This document shows positions 26,103-40,600 of a stretch of DNA of 64,000 nucleotides, one piece after another. Made by a program: the position numbers and the translations under genes. The DNA comes from Anopheles merus (lineage: Eukaryota > Arthropoda > Insecta > Diptera > Culicidae). Within the stretch, counting starts at the first letter, position 1. Each line of letters opens with the position of its first letter. The notes under the pieces were generated by a model that saw only the letters and a list, made by a program, of their open reading frames with translations, was not told the origin of the DNA and made no database searches. The stretch spans positions 23,381,960 to 23,445,959 of the forward strand of contig NC_054082.1 of the NCBI RefSeq assembly GCF_017562075.2. The letters run 5' to 3'.

Positions 26103-29100
26103 CAGGCCAAGTGTTGCTACCGTAATCGTCCCACCCCAGCAGAGTGCTGCCACCGTTCGCATTTCGGTTCCAGCAAGGATTTCCGGTGAAAGCAATCTTT
26201 TCCGCTCACTCGCGACATTTCCTCTGTTTTACCCTTTCCCCTTGTGGCCATTATTTTAATGAGCAACCCGCCCCGTTCCTTGCGCCACAGTGCTGCGGAT
26301 TAACCTCAGCCCCATTTGGCAGGACGGAATTGACAAAGGGGAGGTGGCTCATAAATGTCACATACCAATGGATGAAATGGATGAAATTCGCGCCTGTGTG
26401 TGTGTGTGTGGGAGGGGGGAGGTTTTTCGATTTCCGCCATATGCTCCGATGCAATCAGTTTGCGGAATAGCATAAAAAATGCATTGTACCGTACCGGAGA
26501 GGGAAGTAGGACGAACTGGTTGGTACGTGAGCATGGAGCAAGCTAAACAACCGTAACGGGAATATCGATTCCCGGGTTCGTGCAAATAGCGCCGGGACAG
26601 GGGCAAACGGACGGGCAGGCTGGTGCTCAGTAACGGCAATGTTTTGTGTCTCACACAGCGGTCATCCCGCGTGGAACCGTTTGCTAAAAATAAACAGCGA
26701 AATGTAGGTGAAAATCACTGGACATTCACTGGAATAAATAGAGCATTTTTGGTATACCAAAAGACGAAATGTTTATTTAAAAAACTGGTACTTTTAAACA
26801 AAATCAAGAGTAGGTTACATAATATTATAAACAAGCTATTTATCACATATAAGATACGAAAATTGGTGTGGATTTTTAATTAAACAATGCTAGTTGAATG
26901 CATCACCACAGAAGTGTTAACCAAATGTATCAGCTTGAACAATATCCCTAATAACTGCTCTATTTTATTTACTTTCTTGGAATTTTTGCTTTGAATAAGC
27001 TGTACCTACATTCATAATCATCAATAATCTTTTATGATAATATGTGCATAAATTGAGACCGTTTTCATTCCAACTGACATGTACAAAGAATCAAGCAAAA
27101 AGAAGCTTTTTATAGAGCATTGCATTGGTTTTTTTGTGTCTGCATTAGCAAGGTAAATCCAAGTCGCCGGTTGCTTTGACCAAAAATTAGCCTCAATACG
27201 TCCTGACTGGCGTGTACTTGGTACCGTGGCGAAGCTTTACCCAGCTCGGGTCCGCCGGTTCGATTTTCCCGTACGGAGAATTTCACTTAGCAACAAAAAG
27301 CTCCTAGCCTGTAGCCTGTCAAACCCATCGGCTAATGGTAAGTAATGGCACAGTGACTGCTGTGCCTCACCCTTCCCGGCACACTCGCCCCTCGCTAACA
27401 AACAATCACGTGTGGTAGAAGAAAACGGTCCGTAACGGTGGCCCTATGGTGATGACCACTGTGGAGCGGTGCCGTTTTGCCGTTTCGCCTTCCACTATCT
27501 TGTCCTTGTCTGTTGCTGCCGTCGAATGTCCAGCGCAATTGAACCGAGTGGCTTGCCCTCCCAACATTCCTGCCCGTTCCTGCGCCAGGGGGGGAAAACT
27601 GAAACTTTCCAAGCAAACATGCATACATAAACCAGCACACGTACATTCCCACACACACACACGCACATATGTTCCTTTTTCTGTTCAAACTTTCAAAACA
27701 CGTTCAGCAAACAGTAGCACCGAACCGAAGGACGGCGCCAGCCCCTATCGGGGACCCCAAAAGTGGGCCAATCGTTCACAAGGGACTTGGACTGGACCCT
27801 ACCAGCCCACACCTTCCTTCCCTACCAATACCAACGGGGAAATATTGACTGAAAACTGTCCAATTGAGTATGTGTGTGTTTGCATGTGTGAGTGTTTCGG
27901 GCAATGATGATGTTTCTATTCCTTCACCGTCCCACCATTCCCAGCCTGACCATTCCCAACGAGATCTCATCCCGGCCGCTCGCTTGCTTGCATTCCGGCT
28001 GGACATTTTGGCTAGAACAAAAAAAAAGTTGCGTCCCGGGTGGAATGTTTTGCGCCTGCCAGTTGCGCACCCGCTGGCGGGCTGAAATGTCAAATAGTTG
28101 AAGCCGGACGGGACGCACCGTGTGCGCTCGTGCAAATAACAGCATCGCAGCGCGGCTAGGTGGCTGCCTGTCCGGTAAGCTGACCGCCTTAGTAGTGACT
28201 TGCAAACGCGAACCAGCAGAGTGCAAAGGTCGGTACAGAGCAAGCGGAACCACTGCTTGGGCGCAGTAGCTGCGCGCGAGCGCTTTGAGCGCGATGAGCC
28301 AGAACGCAATGCGCTGCAACTTGACAGACGTATTGGGTGGGAAATGTTGGGGCGGTTAAATATTCCAGAACGATTCCTGGAGGAATGTTTCAATTGACAA
28401 ATACTTTGCACATCCGTTCGAGGATACAGTGGTTGCCTGTACCGCCAGCGCCACGGTTGTGAAATGAACGAACCTAACAAACGTCCTTGGCCTTGGCAGG
28501 AACGATACACGTTGTGGGGGGTGTAAGTTCATAGTTTTTGCTATTTGATTTGTTTTCTGCTGGTGCTACAAAACATTCTACAAACATATACTAACAGCAA
28601 GCATTACACAAAGGGTCATTCTTTCCCGCTAGATAGCAATACTTGGGGTACACAGTCTTGCCTGACTTGTTGGAAGCTTTATTTTTAGTCAATTGAGCTG
28701 ACTGTTTCTTTTCGCTTGCGGCCCCACCATAAGCATACAACTCATCTTTCCCCTTCTCCTCCTCCTCCTTGCATCTTTTGTTACAGTTGACAAAAGGGAA
28801 ATGCAAACAAGACATTCATTTCCTATCGTATCGAACACTCCCATCACCGAGGTTGGCGAACGAGCGAACCAGAGAGAGAGCGCCAGTCTTACGGTTCCAT
28901 TATAAATTTGCCTCGACCATTGTTCGGACTAGCGTTTGGCCCAATTTGGTGCCTCTTTTTTTTTGTTGATGCTGTTGTTGTGTTAGTGTGGCACACCAGC
29001 GCTTTCTGAAATGATTTGATTTCCTGTCACTTTGCCATTTCACTTTGCGGTACCGTACCGGCGTTAAGACACACTCGCCGTTACGGTTCTTCCCGGCACC

Positions 29101-31942
29101 GGGGCAGCTCAAGTTCGTGCCGTGCCACGGAAAGGGCAAAGCTTCGGTGCGGTGCGATACGAAGCGAAACGAATGGGAGACGATAATGTTGATTGGAAAA
29201 TAGAAAATGGTAGTTTTTTTTTGTAGGGGAGATAGGTCGTGAAGTGTGAGAACGGTTGTGCTGGATGAAAATTTTCGCTCGTCCCCGTCGCGTTCTTATC
29301 AACTTCACGGTGGAGTGGAAAAATCTTGACACTGTCCTTATGAATGTTCGTCATTGTGTGTGTGTGTGTGCAGACATACAGCAATGGAAAGTGATTAGCG
29401 AATGTAGCGAAAACGGATCTCGTTAAAAATTCATTCCAGTTTGCGTTTTCATCCACTCGTTTGAGCACTTGAGCAAAGCGATCTTTAAACTTTTGATCGT
29501 TAATGCATCGATGCGCTTTTGTGCGGTGGGAGAGGAAAATCTATAAATTTACTTCCCCAATACTCCATACCAACTTTGAAGGCAATCAAGGGATGGTCTT
29601 TTTTTTTTGGATGCTATTTCTTTACATCTTTTGAGTGAATCGCTACTGAAACTCTTTCAACCGGCTGCAGACTCTTTTTTTGCAGACATCTTTACACTTT
29701 TCAGCAACTGGTGGAGTGCTTTTTTTGTTCGATGAAATTGCGCGCTACATCAGAATTGATTAAAAAAGTATACGTTGATTGGTTTCCACCATCCCGGTTG
29801 GGCTCTGTTGGTGCATGGAAGTCACACTGAGTAGTTGGGCGAAGCAAAACGGCGTCCAGCTTCATGGCGTTCAGTTCGGATCGAGCCCAACTTTATTGCA
29901 ATTTTGATTTCCTCCCAATTGCTTTCGTCGGGTTCGATCCGTTTAATCATTGTGCCATTTGGTGTCAGCTTTGAGGCAGCCTCGGCGGTGTGACTTCCTG
30001 TTGCAGTGGTAAAGTGGCCCGCAATTGATAGGAGCTGGTTCGTCCGGACAAAAACAAACAGCGCAGCAGTCCATGCCGACCTGTCCGTACTGTCGAAAAT
30101 TGAAAATTTAATCAACGTGCTTCATCATTAACACGAACATTCCCGGCTGCTTCGCGGGCCGTCGTTCAAAGGTGGAACCTGACCATCATCAGCAAAAAAG
30201 GGCCATTTTCTCTACCACCACTTCTTCTCCCCTCTCCACCCCGGTCGGCCCCGAACCCTTCTTTCGGTGAGCTCCATTCTTCACCCAGGCGAAGTGTCTT
30301 ATTTCAATTGGTGTCAGTTGGTATTTGCGTCCGATCGAGTGAAATTCCGTTCCAGTCAACTGTACCGTGTTCACCAGTGTAAAAGTTCTCCTGTCCATCA
30401 TTCTTTCCTCGCTCTCATTACACAGTGTCAGTCCTTTTAAGCGTACACGGGGCGAATGCAAGCTGAACACGTTTCTCGCAACGAGTGCCAGCCAGTAGGC
30501 AGCCGGGCTAATGCAAATGATAAGCTTCAATTAAATGAATTTCACTCGGGTGCGTTTTGTCCCGGCGTTGGCAGCATAGAAATAGCACCCCCGAACCCCG
30601 AGATGGGCGCTGGAATGTGCAGCCAACAAGCAAACAGGCCGCCAGACAGACACACCGCCGAGATGGAGAACCAAATTGCCACTGCCAGCGAGTAGTGCGG
30701 TAAGAATAAAGCGCCCCGTGCCGATAGCACGGAATGGCAAGGGGGCCTTAATATCTGTCATTACGAGGACGATTTCCACTTTTCACTTCCTGTCATTTCT
30801 AATTAATCACTTGTTTTGCTTCGGTTCGCTGGATGGGTTCGGATCGAGGTCGACTTCCCACCCCAACGCTCCATGATACGGCGCACGGCAAGGCGCCATC
30901 GGAACACCGAGCATCGCTTGCGATTGCGCCTTTTTCGACATCGGCTGTCGCGTGATGGGGTTGGGTAGATTAAAATGAAATAAAATAAAACCTCCACCGG
31001 AAGCCGTTCCATCGAAGTGCCCTGTGCTCATGTTGAAGGGGGCAAGAGAGCTGAAAGCAGAAGTGAAAGGAAGAAAAAAAAGCGCCCATAACCTAAGCGG
31101 AACAACCCTGTTCCCATCCTATACCACATTCCATTATTTTTTTTTTCTTCATTTATCTTCTATGCTCTTTATTGTTCTCTCTTTCCTACTTTCTTGAAAA
31201 CTGTGTCTGCGGCAATCGTTTTTCCTTCCTTTCCGATCGATCGTTTTATGGGTGGAATCGGGCAAAAAGGGATGGTACGAAGAGCGAGTGTGAGCTTCCT
31301 CCGGCAAACCAAAGGAAAAATAGTGTGGAAAAGCGAAACCGATAATCGATGAATTCCTTTCGCGTCGGCTTTCGGCTGGTGATGGTGGTGCTCAATGTTT
31401 ACGAGATCCGGGTATCGGGACCGGAAAATGGAGCACTCGATAGAGTGTGGAAAAGAACGCCATTCCCCTTCAACCGTGCCAGTCGTACCCATTAAGCACG
31501 CAAACGCCTTTCGCTTGCCATCGCCATCGTGGCTGCACCCGTTCAGCTTTCGTTGTGAGGCCCGACTCGTGTTGACGAGTCGTCTATGTACCGCCCAGAA
31601 GCTTACCCACAGCACACCAATAACATACACACACACAGAGCCACACGACGTACACGTAATGACAGAAAAACCGACACAACCGAAGTTCAACTCCCCCCGG
31701 CGGCCAAAGGAAAACGGCCTTTAACGACTTGCTCGAACAACTTAATTTACATTTGAAAAGGCATCGAAGAGAGCGCGAGGAAGGGTAGAAGCAGGGGCAC
31801 GCTATCAGAACCCGCCGCACTCTGCTGCGGAAGGGATGGCCGGAAGTGCGCGATGCGAGCGAACAGCATTTCGATGAGCAAACATCGAACGGCGATGGTA
31901 ACGGGCACGGTTAAATGGACGATTAAATTCTTGATTTGCATA

Positions 31943-31966
31943 CATTTTTAATTGCCATTAAAAATG
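31943..31966. other. perfect 10-base inverted repeat
   Basis: CATTTTTAAT, a four-base TGCC loop, and ATTAAAAATG. The stem is perfect but AT-rich. It is not followed by a T run and has no visible link to a gene end. Confidence 0.7.
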
Positions 31967-32003
31967 TGGCCGGCAAGCACGGAACACGCCCATACGGTGG
32001 TAC

Positions 32004-32061
32004 CGGTGGTGGTGGTGGTGGTGGTGGTGGTGGTGATGGTGGTGGTGCTGGTGGTGGTGGT
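32004..32061. repeat. (GGT)n trinucleotide repeat
   Basis: About 19 GGT units with a few single-base changes (GAT, GCT). On the minus strand it reads as poly-proline, which explains a Pro-rich false open frame there. Confidence 0.93.
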
Positions 32062-32533
32062 TGTGCTGATTTCAACGATATTCCACCATTCCCTGGGGCC
32101 ACGGCCTGAGGGGAGATTGTTTTTCGTTCCGTAGCGGGACTCTTGCTGCGGTGCGGATGTTTAAACATTTTAGCAAACCAAACCGCAGACTTGATAGCGA
32201 AACAATTTGTGCTTAAACGGTTGCGTAATATGTGAGTGTGTGTGTGTGAGAGAGAAAGCAATAAGGTTTTTTGCTAATGCTAAACAAAATGAAATAGCTG
32301 TTAACGTGTCAGCTTCACCCAACGGGATAATCATAAATAGTGCGATGCACACGCATTTTGCTACAAATAAATGAGCCAAACAGGCAGGAATCAATTAGCG
32401 AACAAGTTTGAAGCTGTTTAGATAAGATGATAAGGCATTCTAATATGCATAGAATTGGGTAAACATTCAATAATAACAGAACTTTTCTATGGAATATAAA
32501 AATGTCATTTAATTTTTTATTATTTTTATTTAC

Positions 32534-32569
32534 TATTTATATATTTTATTTTTATTTATATATTTTATT
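32534..32569. repeat. tandem 17-base AT-rich duplication
   Basis: The 17-base string TATTTATATATTTTATT occurs exactly twice, 19 bases apart, in an AT-only context. It looks like a replication-slippage duplication. Confidence 0.85.
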
Positions 32570-35500
32570 AATTATTTCGTGACGGATATATGAACGCGCA
32601 ATCAACAAAGTTGCGATTGAAACTTTTTAAATAATTCATTCATTATCATAGCTTCCACCAACTGTGATAAAGCTAATATTTGCACTCTTGGTGACATGAA
32701 AACATACGTTGTGCAATTGATTGAGTGCATGAAAAGTTGTTAAACCAATAATACAACGCTTTTATACGGTTGTAATTCTATACGGGTTCTCTATGCTTAG
32801 TCTTAAAGATTCCTCAAACTATCCAACGGTCTGATTTGTTCTTTGTTGTATAAATATGCTGATATGCTTTTCAACGTAACACAGCTTACTTTCCATTATT
32901 CTGTGATTATAACAAAATGGTTGCGGCCAAAGTATTCCTATTTTTTTATATTCATACACTAATTCGATCATTTAATCAAAATACTATTCATATTATAAAT
33001 TATAAAATAAATAGTACATCGTGAATGTCACATTTGAACCTTTAGCGTACATCAGGTTGTTACGTTTCACGATGGCGTTACATTGCGTAGCTACAAAAAT
33101 ACCAACAACCAACGCTCAGCCGCTTCGCCCCATTTCCTTATCACGAACTCATATTTCGTGACATCAGACAACCGCAACGCACTCCAATCAGCTGTGGTTA
33201 ATTTATTCATTTGTTTTTCCTTCGCCTTCAACAGTTGACGAGCAAATTTAAGAACCACAATCAATGTGAACGAAACCAATCAATGAACGAAGCGACAATC
33301 ACGGTCGCCTAGCCGTCGCAATCACGATAACTCGAGAATGATACACACCCAAATTAAGCGACTTGTCGCTTCGGAGATCGGATCTGAAAATCGTTGCCCA
33401 CCCGGGAGCAGAAATGCCACCAACACAAATTAAACTTTCCACGCCGGTTTTTGATTTTGCTGAGCCGGAGTTTGTTTTCCTTTAATCTGTGCTAATTGAT
33501 GGATGAAGTTTGCTTGGTTTTGCGGTACCCAAATGTTTACAAAGTTAACTATGAGTCATATTTCGGTGCTGTGTTCGTATCACGCCTCTGTTTAATTCAA
33601 CGCTATTTCATCGGAACTTTCGATCAAAGGGAACGCTTCATACTTGCCCTTCAATAATACCACCACAAAGTTTTTATTCAATCTTTTACACGCGAACGAT
33701 CGCTGGGAGGACTGCTAACCGCCTTAGCTTCGTTGTGCCAAGTAAAACTGAATGATGGATGGCAGTCCACGATCGGTTCCATGATTAGTCGTCGACGGCC
33801 TAGCACACGCGTCAGCTAATTCTTCACGGTCGGTGACAAGTGGGTTGACGATGGGTGGACAAACTTTTTTGGTCCGCCCATTCGCACCCCCCTCGCCCTA
33901 GCTACCGTAGTGACACTGATTGCGGAAAATTCGCACCACTCTCTAAGATACGGTAACGGCGACGCGTTGACGAGTGAAATGATGATCGATTCGAGCCTCG
34001 CTTCCGCCCAACCGAGCGTCCGCAAAAAAACGGGAAAAACTTTTCGCCAAATCTGTCCCCCATGCACTCGCAAAACACTCGCAAGTCGCAAGTTCGGTGG
34101 CGTAACGTTAAGCCGTTAGCATGAAATGACACAAAACTTGCTCCCGGTTGTGGTGCGGAAAATTCCACCTCCAATGCTACCGTTGGATGAAGTCGGAAAC
34201 TTCCAAAATCGGGTGAATTATGAATAATGGATGTTAATCACTTGAAAATCACACCCGTGTCGTTTTGGTACGATTTCTATGTCACCATGCCGGGGGGGGG
34301 AGGGCAGGAAGAGGTGAAAAGATGCAACGGAAACTTTAAGCAAACATTTCCCTACAGCCCCTCCCCACTTCGAAATAACATAATCTTTCCACCGTAGCAG
34401 CTGTGAAACGTTGTGGCAGCGTTGTGCCATCTTCACTCGACAGCCAGGTCCTGTTCGATGCAACTTCACGCTCGAAGAAAGCTCCCTTGAGCACACTCAC
34501 AAAACAGTGTCAACTTTTGTGCTCGGAACGTTCCGGCCGTGCCCTAGCACGAACGCTGGCGAGTGCCTGCATTTGCATACCGTCTCGGGCACAAAAGACT
34601 GTTCGATGCAGAACGTAGCACCCGGTTCAAGCATGCATGGAAATCACTTCCAATTCAGATTCGGTTGTCAAACGCACAAGGGGCCGTACTTGCCAGAGAC
34701 GCCAGAATGCAATCATCCGGCAATCCGGCGGGATGTATAGTGTGGAGAAAGGGATGGATTTTTCTCCTTCAAACGCAGTTCATTTTCTGATATTTGAACG
34801 CCAGAGCAACTTAAATCACAACCAAAAGTATGTGGCAGACATGTGAGCATGAGTGGAGCACTGTTGGAGCATCTGTTATTTAACTAAAATTGATCAGCAG
34901 AACGTCACTCTATTGGAAGGAAAACAAACTGATTCATAAGCTTCCCGGTTCAATGAAGCGACCAACACCCGAGTTTGTTAATCCATTAATGGCTCATTAA
35001 AAGCATCCCCGCTAAGCCCATTCATCAGCAGCGTTGGTTGCAGGTACTCCACACATTTCAACTTTGCCCGTCGTACCGCTCTGTTCGGTGCCACCATTTG
35101 CCACCACAAACCACCACCATCCGCGGGTGAGTGTTGGCGCGGGTGTGTTTGCCAGACCCCATCCCAGAAAGTAAACAAACGAAACTATGTACATTTTCGT
35201 TCGCAACCTTCGCCAACTATTCGCCACCCGGTAAGACAAACTTCTAAATCCTCTGGCAGCGAACCATCTCTTACCGCTGCGCTTGGACAGCTCCACGTTT
35301 GGGAAAACCATTTGGAGTTTAGTCAAACATAAACCATTTACCGCTGTGTGTTCCCGTGCTGTCGGTGCCTTCCGTGCGCCAGAAATACGATTGACAGTGG
35401 GCGAACAGTGTGCGAGCGTGTGCTCACGATGACGCTAATTAGTTCCAACTTTCGCCATCAATTATCATCACCAAAGCATTGCGTGCCGGCGTTGCTGGTT

Positions 35501-36424
35501 GTATCAACGACCCCCACCTGCCACACCTGCCCCAGCACTTACGCGGTAAGCGGTAGGGGAAATTTGGTCAGTCGCCGTTGTGAAGGAACGCGGCTGGAAC
35601 GAATCCAACCACCGCAGCGCACGGTTTAACACTAATGGGTTCACATTTTTCACGCCGGTCGTGGGAAAATGGGGAAGGCATTTGGGAAGCCCAATAGGCT
35701 CACACTTTATTAAACATGCATGCAAGGGGCGACTTAATGTAAACGAATTGCAGACCGTTTGTAGCGTTTGTAGCGGTGGGCTGAGAAAGGAGCACTGATT
35801 ACAGACATCATGGGAAGTAAGTAAATCTGTTACCATTTAATCGACCATTTGACGGTAACGACTCATCATGTACAATAACTGCAACTATGCGTACGCCACG
35901 TGTGTTTCTTTTGTCCTGCAATAACAATCAAACAAAACTGCTCCATTCACACCGTACGCTTGATTGCACGGAAGAGTTTCCAGATGGGTTTGTCAAAGCA
36001 TACGCTCCAATCCGTCCCGATCGTAAAGGGTGTAATAATCCTTGGCCGATTTCACTCCCTATCCTTGCTCCCTGGCAACAGCACACTTTGGAATTGCATC
36101 ATGCTCCACAAATGTATTATTAAAATCCAATTAATATCCTCTTTCCCCTGTTGCGATCGAGCCCCGGAGCGAGCCCCACTAAGGACAGTAAGGACCGTGC
36201 TGACACTGCACCATCACATGCTCGATTTGTTCGGGCCGTGCTTGAGCTCGGCAGCCCCGTTTTGTGAGCCAACCCATTTCAACACTTCAACCTTCTGGAT
36301 TTGTTCAGCAAACTTCCCTCCTCAAACAAATGATGAATGTACTCTACCACACAACCGGACCGTACGTCTAGGGCCGAAGCGTTTGCTAATTGATTTTATT
36401 GCGATCGTCTTGATGAAACTGGGC

Positions 36425-36427
<3 letters not shown>

Positions 36428-36460
<33 letters not shown>
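36428..36460. repeat. (GT)n microsatellite
   Basis: About 16 GT units without interruption. Confidence 0.94.
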
Positions 36461-36464
<4 letters not shown>

Positions 36465-37030
36465 TTGACTGTGTTTTAATTTACCCACCCGGCCCTGGTG
36501 AACCGTACTGGAAGCGTTCAATTGTCTCAATAGCCCTCACAGTGATGCACCCTGTCCCTGTACCGAACGGACGAGCATTCCGGGGTGGCAAGCAATTCCG
36601 ACATCGAGCTGAACTTTTCAGTACACCAGCTCAGCCGTTGCTCCCGTGATGAGCTCATGAAAGCTGACTCACAAACACGTGCCCGAAAACGTGCCTTTCC
36701 ACCGCTTCGGCCACTGCCACCACAACGAAAGTGGTATTTGATCTTTGAACCAGCTTGTTGCATATCATCATGCAGGAGCGCCTGAAGTCTATCAATGTGC
36801 GCCACCGTCGTCTGGTTGCTCGGTGTCTGGTAAGCCAAACGCATTGGCTTCAGTGGCCGGAAATTTGCACTCATCGGGGGTCCCTCCGTATGTGTGTGTG
36901 TGTGTATGTATCTGAGAATATGTGTACTCACCCCATTTGCTTTGCTCTTCATTACACAAAAGAGAGAGAAAAAAAACAAAAAAAACACACACACACAACT
37001 CGAGGCGCCAGTCGAGACTACAGCTTTTTC

Positions 37031-37061
37031 CATCACCATCATCATCATCAACTTCCTTCAC

Positions 37062-37095
<34 letters not shown>
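37031..37095. repeat. composite (CAT)n and (TCG)n repeat
   Basis: A CAT-rich tract at about 37031-37050 is followed after roughly a dozen bases by about eleven TCG units at 37063-37095. A similar composite occurs at 53805-53863. Confidence 0.93.
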
Positions 37096-37639
37096 ACAAC
37101 TATGCTCCCTGCTTAGAATCGTCTCTACGTATGAAGACTCGTTCCGGTGCTGAAGTTGCTGGCGCCTGTTGGTATGCAATTTTAACTCGATTTCATTTAT
37201 TATATCGAGATCACGCACCATTCCACACTCTCGCACACAAGCATGTAACACGCATGCAAATAGCAACTGCTCCCACTCGTCCTCCCGCCCCACAACTACC
37301 GCCCAACACACTCACGCACACAGACACATACAGTTGGAAGCGATTTTATCTCGATTTGTTACAACACGCTCGTATTCCCATGCGTGCGCGCGTGTGTGTG
37401 TGTGTGCCCGCATACGTGTGAGCTTTCTGCGTACGAGGCCATCGCGATGATTACCATGATGATGGGAAGGATGATAATGCGAACAGGCCGGCAGTAGTGA
37501 GTGAATACGGTGGGCCTTTTTCTTTTTCGCCCACTCACACACACACACACACTCTTGGTGAAAATTTCTTTTTCCATGGCAAGCAATGGCGTTTTCTTTC
37601 TCCACTCCATGATATAACTTTAACAAACATTTGAGCAAA

Positions 37640-37641
<2 letters not shown>

Positions 37642-37675
<34 letters not shown>

Positions 37676-37676
37676 C
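37642..37676. repeat. (GA)n microsatellite
   Basis: About 17 GA units with one AA interruption; a third GAGA-type array in the window. Confidence 0.93.
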
Positions 37677-40600
37677 AAGTGAGGAAATGGAAGAGAAAAG
37701 GAGGAAAAGACCAACAGGCCACCACACAACGGAAACGACGATAATGGCATTAACTTTATCTTGGTAATGCGAAAAGATTGCATACCTTTTGGCGCGTGGT
37801 GCTGGGTGAATCCACGATCCGGCCCAGGCTAGGCGCGCGTTTTCTCGCCAGCAAAATTGGATTCCACTGCACGTTTAGCATCCGTTTCGGTGGTGAGATG
37901 GAAGGGTGGAGTAAGCTGTCCATTCGATCCACGGCACGGAACGTTCGAAGCAATCCGCAAGAGGCGCAAGAGGGGTTATGTTAATATGGGCAAATACGGT
38001 GGAATAGGTGGACGCGCTTCCGATACATAACATGATTGACTATTGGAGGAAATGAAAGCGTGCAGCCGAGCAATGAATGAATTTTTCATCGTACCCCGCA
38101 CACCAGCCTGCTCGCTTTCGTTTGGGCGAACGGTCATTAGATAAATTGCCAGCTGGTTTGATTGCCCATTCACCTCCGCTGCCGGCGCGCCATACTATCA
38201 CATACAGCTCACGTAATGCATGCTTATCGGATTGATTAGATTAGATGCAGCTAACATACGGCATTTCTTCTCCTCTCGTTACAGGTTGGTAATAGTATTG
38301 TTGTTGTTGTTGTTTTTCATACGATTACATCTCAGCACGACACGAACAATAAACCACGATAGACGATAAAAGATGGTATGTAACTATCAAAGCTTGTACA
38401 AAATCGGCCTACTTGGACAGTTCTAGCCTCTGACTAGTTGCATTGGTAGTAGGTTTTGCTTCATAGTTCGAAGCTTGTTGACAACTTTCTGCTGATGACC
38501 TGTCAGCAGTCAGCCTACCAACACTCGCCATCCATGCCAAAGACAAAACAAACTTTGTCCGGGAAAGAATCGATTAAGCAATACGCCCGTCTTTTGGCCG
38601 CCATTGCGGCTCTCGGGTGATGCGATGATGAACAGTGAGGTCAGCCTTTATGGGACACTGGCACGGTCGTTAAGATGGCTCGTTCCGGGGTCGCAGTGAT
38701 GGACTTTATCGTGCCTTTGCCATCTCTCTTCCCCCCCTAGGGATAAGCAACGGATCTGGTGGTGAACGCAAACTGACAGCAACCAGCAAATCAGCAAACC
38801 ACATCAGCACGGAAGCCATCGAGCAAATGCAAATCGATGAAAACCTCCCCCCCCCTCCCCTTTTTCCTCCGTGCACCAAGGGATGGCATCTCGCAATGGA
38901 TGAGATCACCTTTTGTGGCCTTCGGTGCGTTCCGGAAGGATAGTTTGATGGGTTTTGTTCCTCGTCCAAGTCTTGCAGTTGTGGAATTTCTCCTACTCAG
39001 CTCCATCCTCTCACTCCCCACCCGAGGGAGTTGGCAGATGCATGAATAATAAGACGACGTCGATAGCTATTGTGCCTGTTGAAGCTCGAGTGTGGCTCGT
39101 TGGTGCGACACTAGCATCCAAACCCCGAGTCTCACACTTGAGCAAGAAGTTCATTTCGTGAGAACATCATCAGGATGAGGGTGACAAACAAATTTGTTTT
39201 TTGTGTGTGTGTGTTTTCTTTTTGAAAATCCTCCCACCCCCTTTTTCTGTGCTGCCAAAACATGATGAAGTGTTTCAGGGCGACTCGTGCCCCGGACATA
39301 TCGTGCATACAATTATTCCTTGCCTTCCTTTCCCCCGGTGTGGAAACCCATTCATTTACAGGAAACGATTGAATGCGGCAGCATCATATTCAAATGGTGC
39401 GAGCGAGGAAATGGCACAGCCCCCTAAATGGGAGACAACCCACGTCGCCGTTGAACGAACGTGATGGAACGTGTCAATGCGATGTGATGTTGATTTATTG
39501 CGAAAAACGACTCATAGCAGCAGCTCATACAAACCGCCAGTATGTCATCATGCTGACGGACATTTATTTATTTGTTTGTCGGCCGCAGCTCAAACGTCCC
39601 AAAGGAGGGGTAGCGACCGGCTGGTGCTGGAGCAAAATAATCACCAAAATAGCCATTTTCCCCACCGCATTTGGTTAAGCGGTCGGACGTGCGGGTTGAA
39701 TCGTAATAATAAAATAAAAACACATCCACAACAGCAACGAGCTAAAGTGTAAACAAACCTAACGAGAAGCAAGAGCTAGGGCGAAATAAAAAATAAAACC
39801 GATTCTAGTGATAACATTACCCCGTCCAGGCTGGCGCACACTCCTTCCCTCCCCCCTCTGGTTCCTTGGAATTGCGCACATGTGTGTACGTACGTACATA
39901 TTCCAACAGTTGCCAACAGTTGCCACCCAATACCGCCGACGATTGTGCAGAGTGGGGCTCACACATTAGCATGGGAATGTATATTTATGCACGCTACATG
40001 TGCCACATTTATTTGGCGCGCCGCGTGTTAAAGCGACACAATTTCGACACGGTCGCTGCGGGGATTCATGGGATGCGCATGGGAACGAATCCAGCGCGTG
40101 TTTATGGTGAATTCGACGCCTGTTGTTGTAGTTCACAATTTGGAGTTTTTTTTTCTATTTTTTCCACTTATTGCGCTTCAATTGTTGGGTGCTGAAAACT
40201 TTTTTCCCCATCCCCAAGCCTTTACCCTTTAACTAATGTGTTTGTTTTGTGTGGTATCATCGCAGTACTACAGGCTCAGCACAGTGTGCGCGATGAGCAC
40301 GGAGTCACGTTATTTACGCCGCTATTGGGAAAGGTTGGCCAGTTGGTTGGAAAACTGATTGGTTGGGAGGGCTAGCAACCGGCGAATCGAAGCTTTGTTT
40401 GCGTAAATGATCCCGGGGGAAGCGGAGGTGAAAATTCGAACCATTATTAACATAAAGTAGCGACAAAATAACAACTAAAAAGGTAGGCAAGGAAATGGTT
40501 ACACTAAAAATTAAAGCTTATTTACGCATCCCGTTTACACATTATATCGTAAGGGTCAAACGCATGGCTCAGTTACTTAAAGCCTTGCTGTGAGTGAATC

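Larger units (their letters stand above)
25327..32400. other. intron block 1: contents
   Basis: Non-coding. It holds a 17-base G run at 26086-26102, an AT-rich island at about 26690-27130, a poly(GGT)-type tract at 32004-32061, and a 24-base hairpin at 31943-31966. The minus-strand open frame of 244 codons at 27776-28510 has no recognisable domain, odd composition and no codon bias, and is treated as chance. Confidence 0.6.

Noticed and set aside
27240..27290. GGTTCGATTTTCCCG resembling a tRNA T-arm
   Set aside because: The stem does not pair and no acceptor, D or anticodon arms can be drawn.
27776..28510. 244-codon minus-strand open frame
   Set aside because: Composition is rich in Ser, Arg and Cys without any motif. 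In moderately GC-rich intronic DNA one such frame in 64 kb is plausible by chance.
35900..36649. 249-codon plus-strand open frame
   Set aside because: It crosses a (GT)n repeat giving a Cys-Val run, has no codon bias or recognisable domain, and lies inside the giant intron.
38262..38300. Strong acceptor-like CTTCTCCTCTCGTTACAG followed by GTTGGT
   Set aside because: GTTGGT is a poor donor, and the downstream TTG repeat frame is not coding-like, so I did not list it as a ratchet site.
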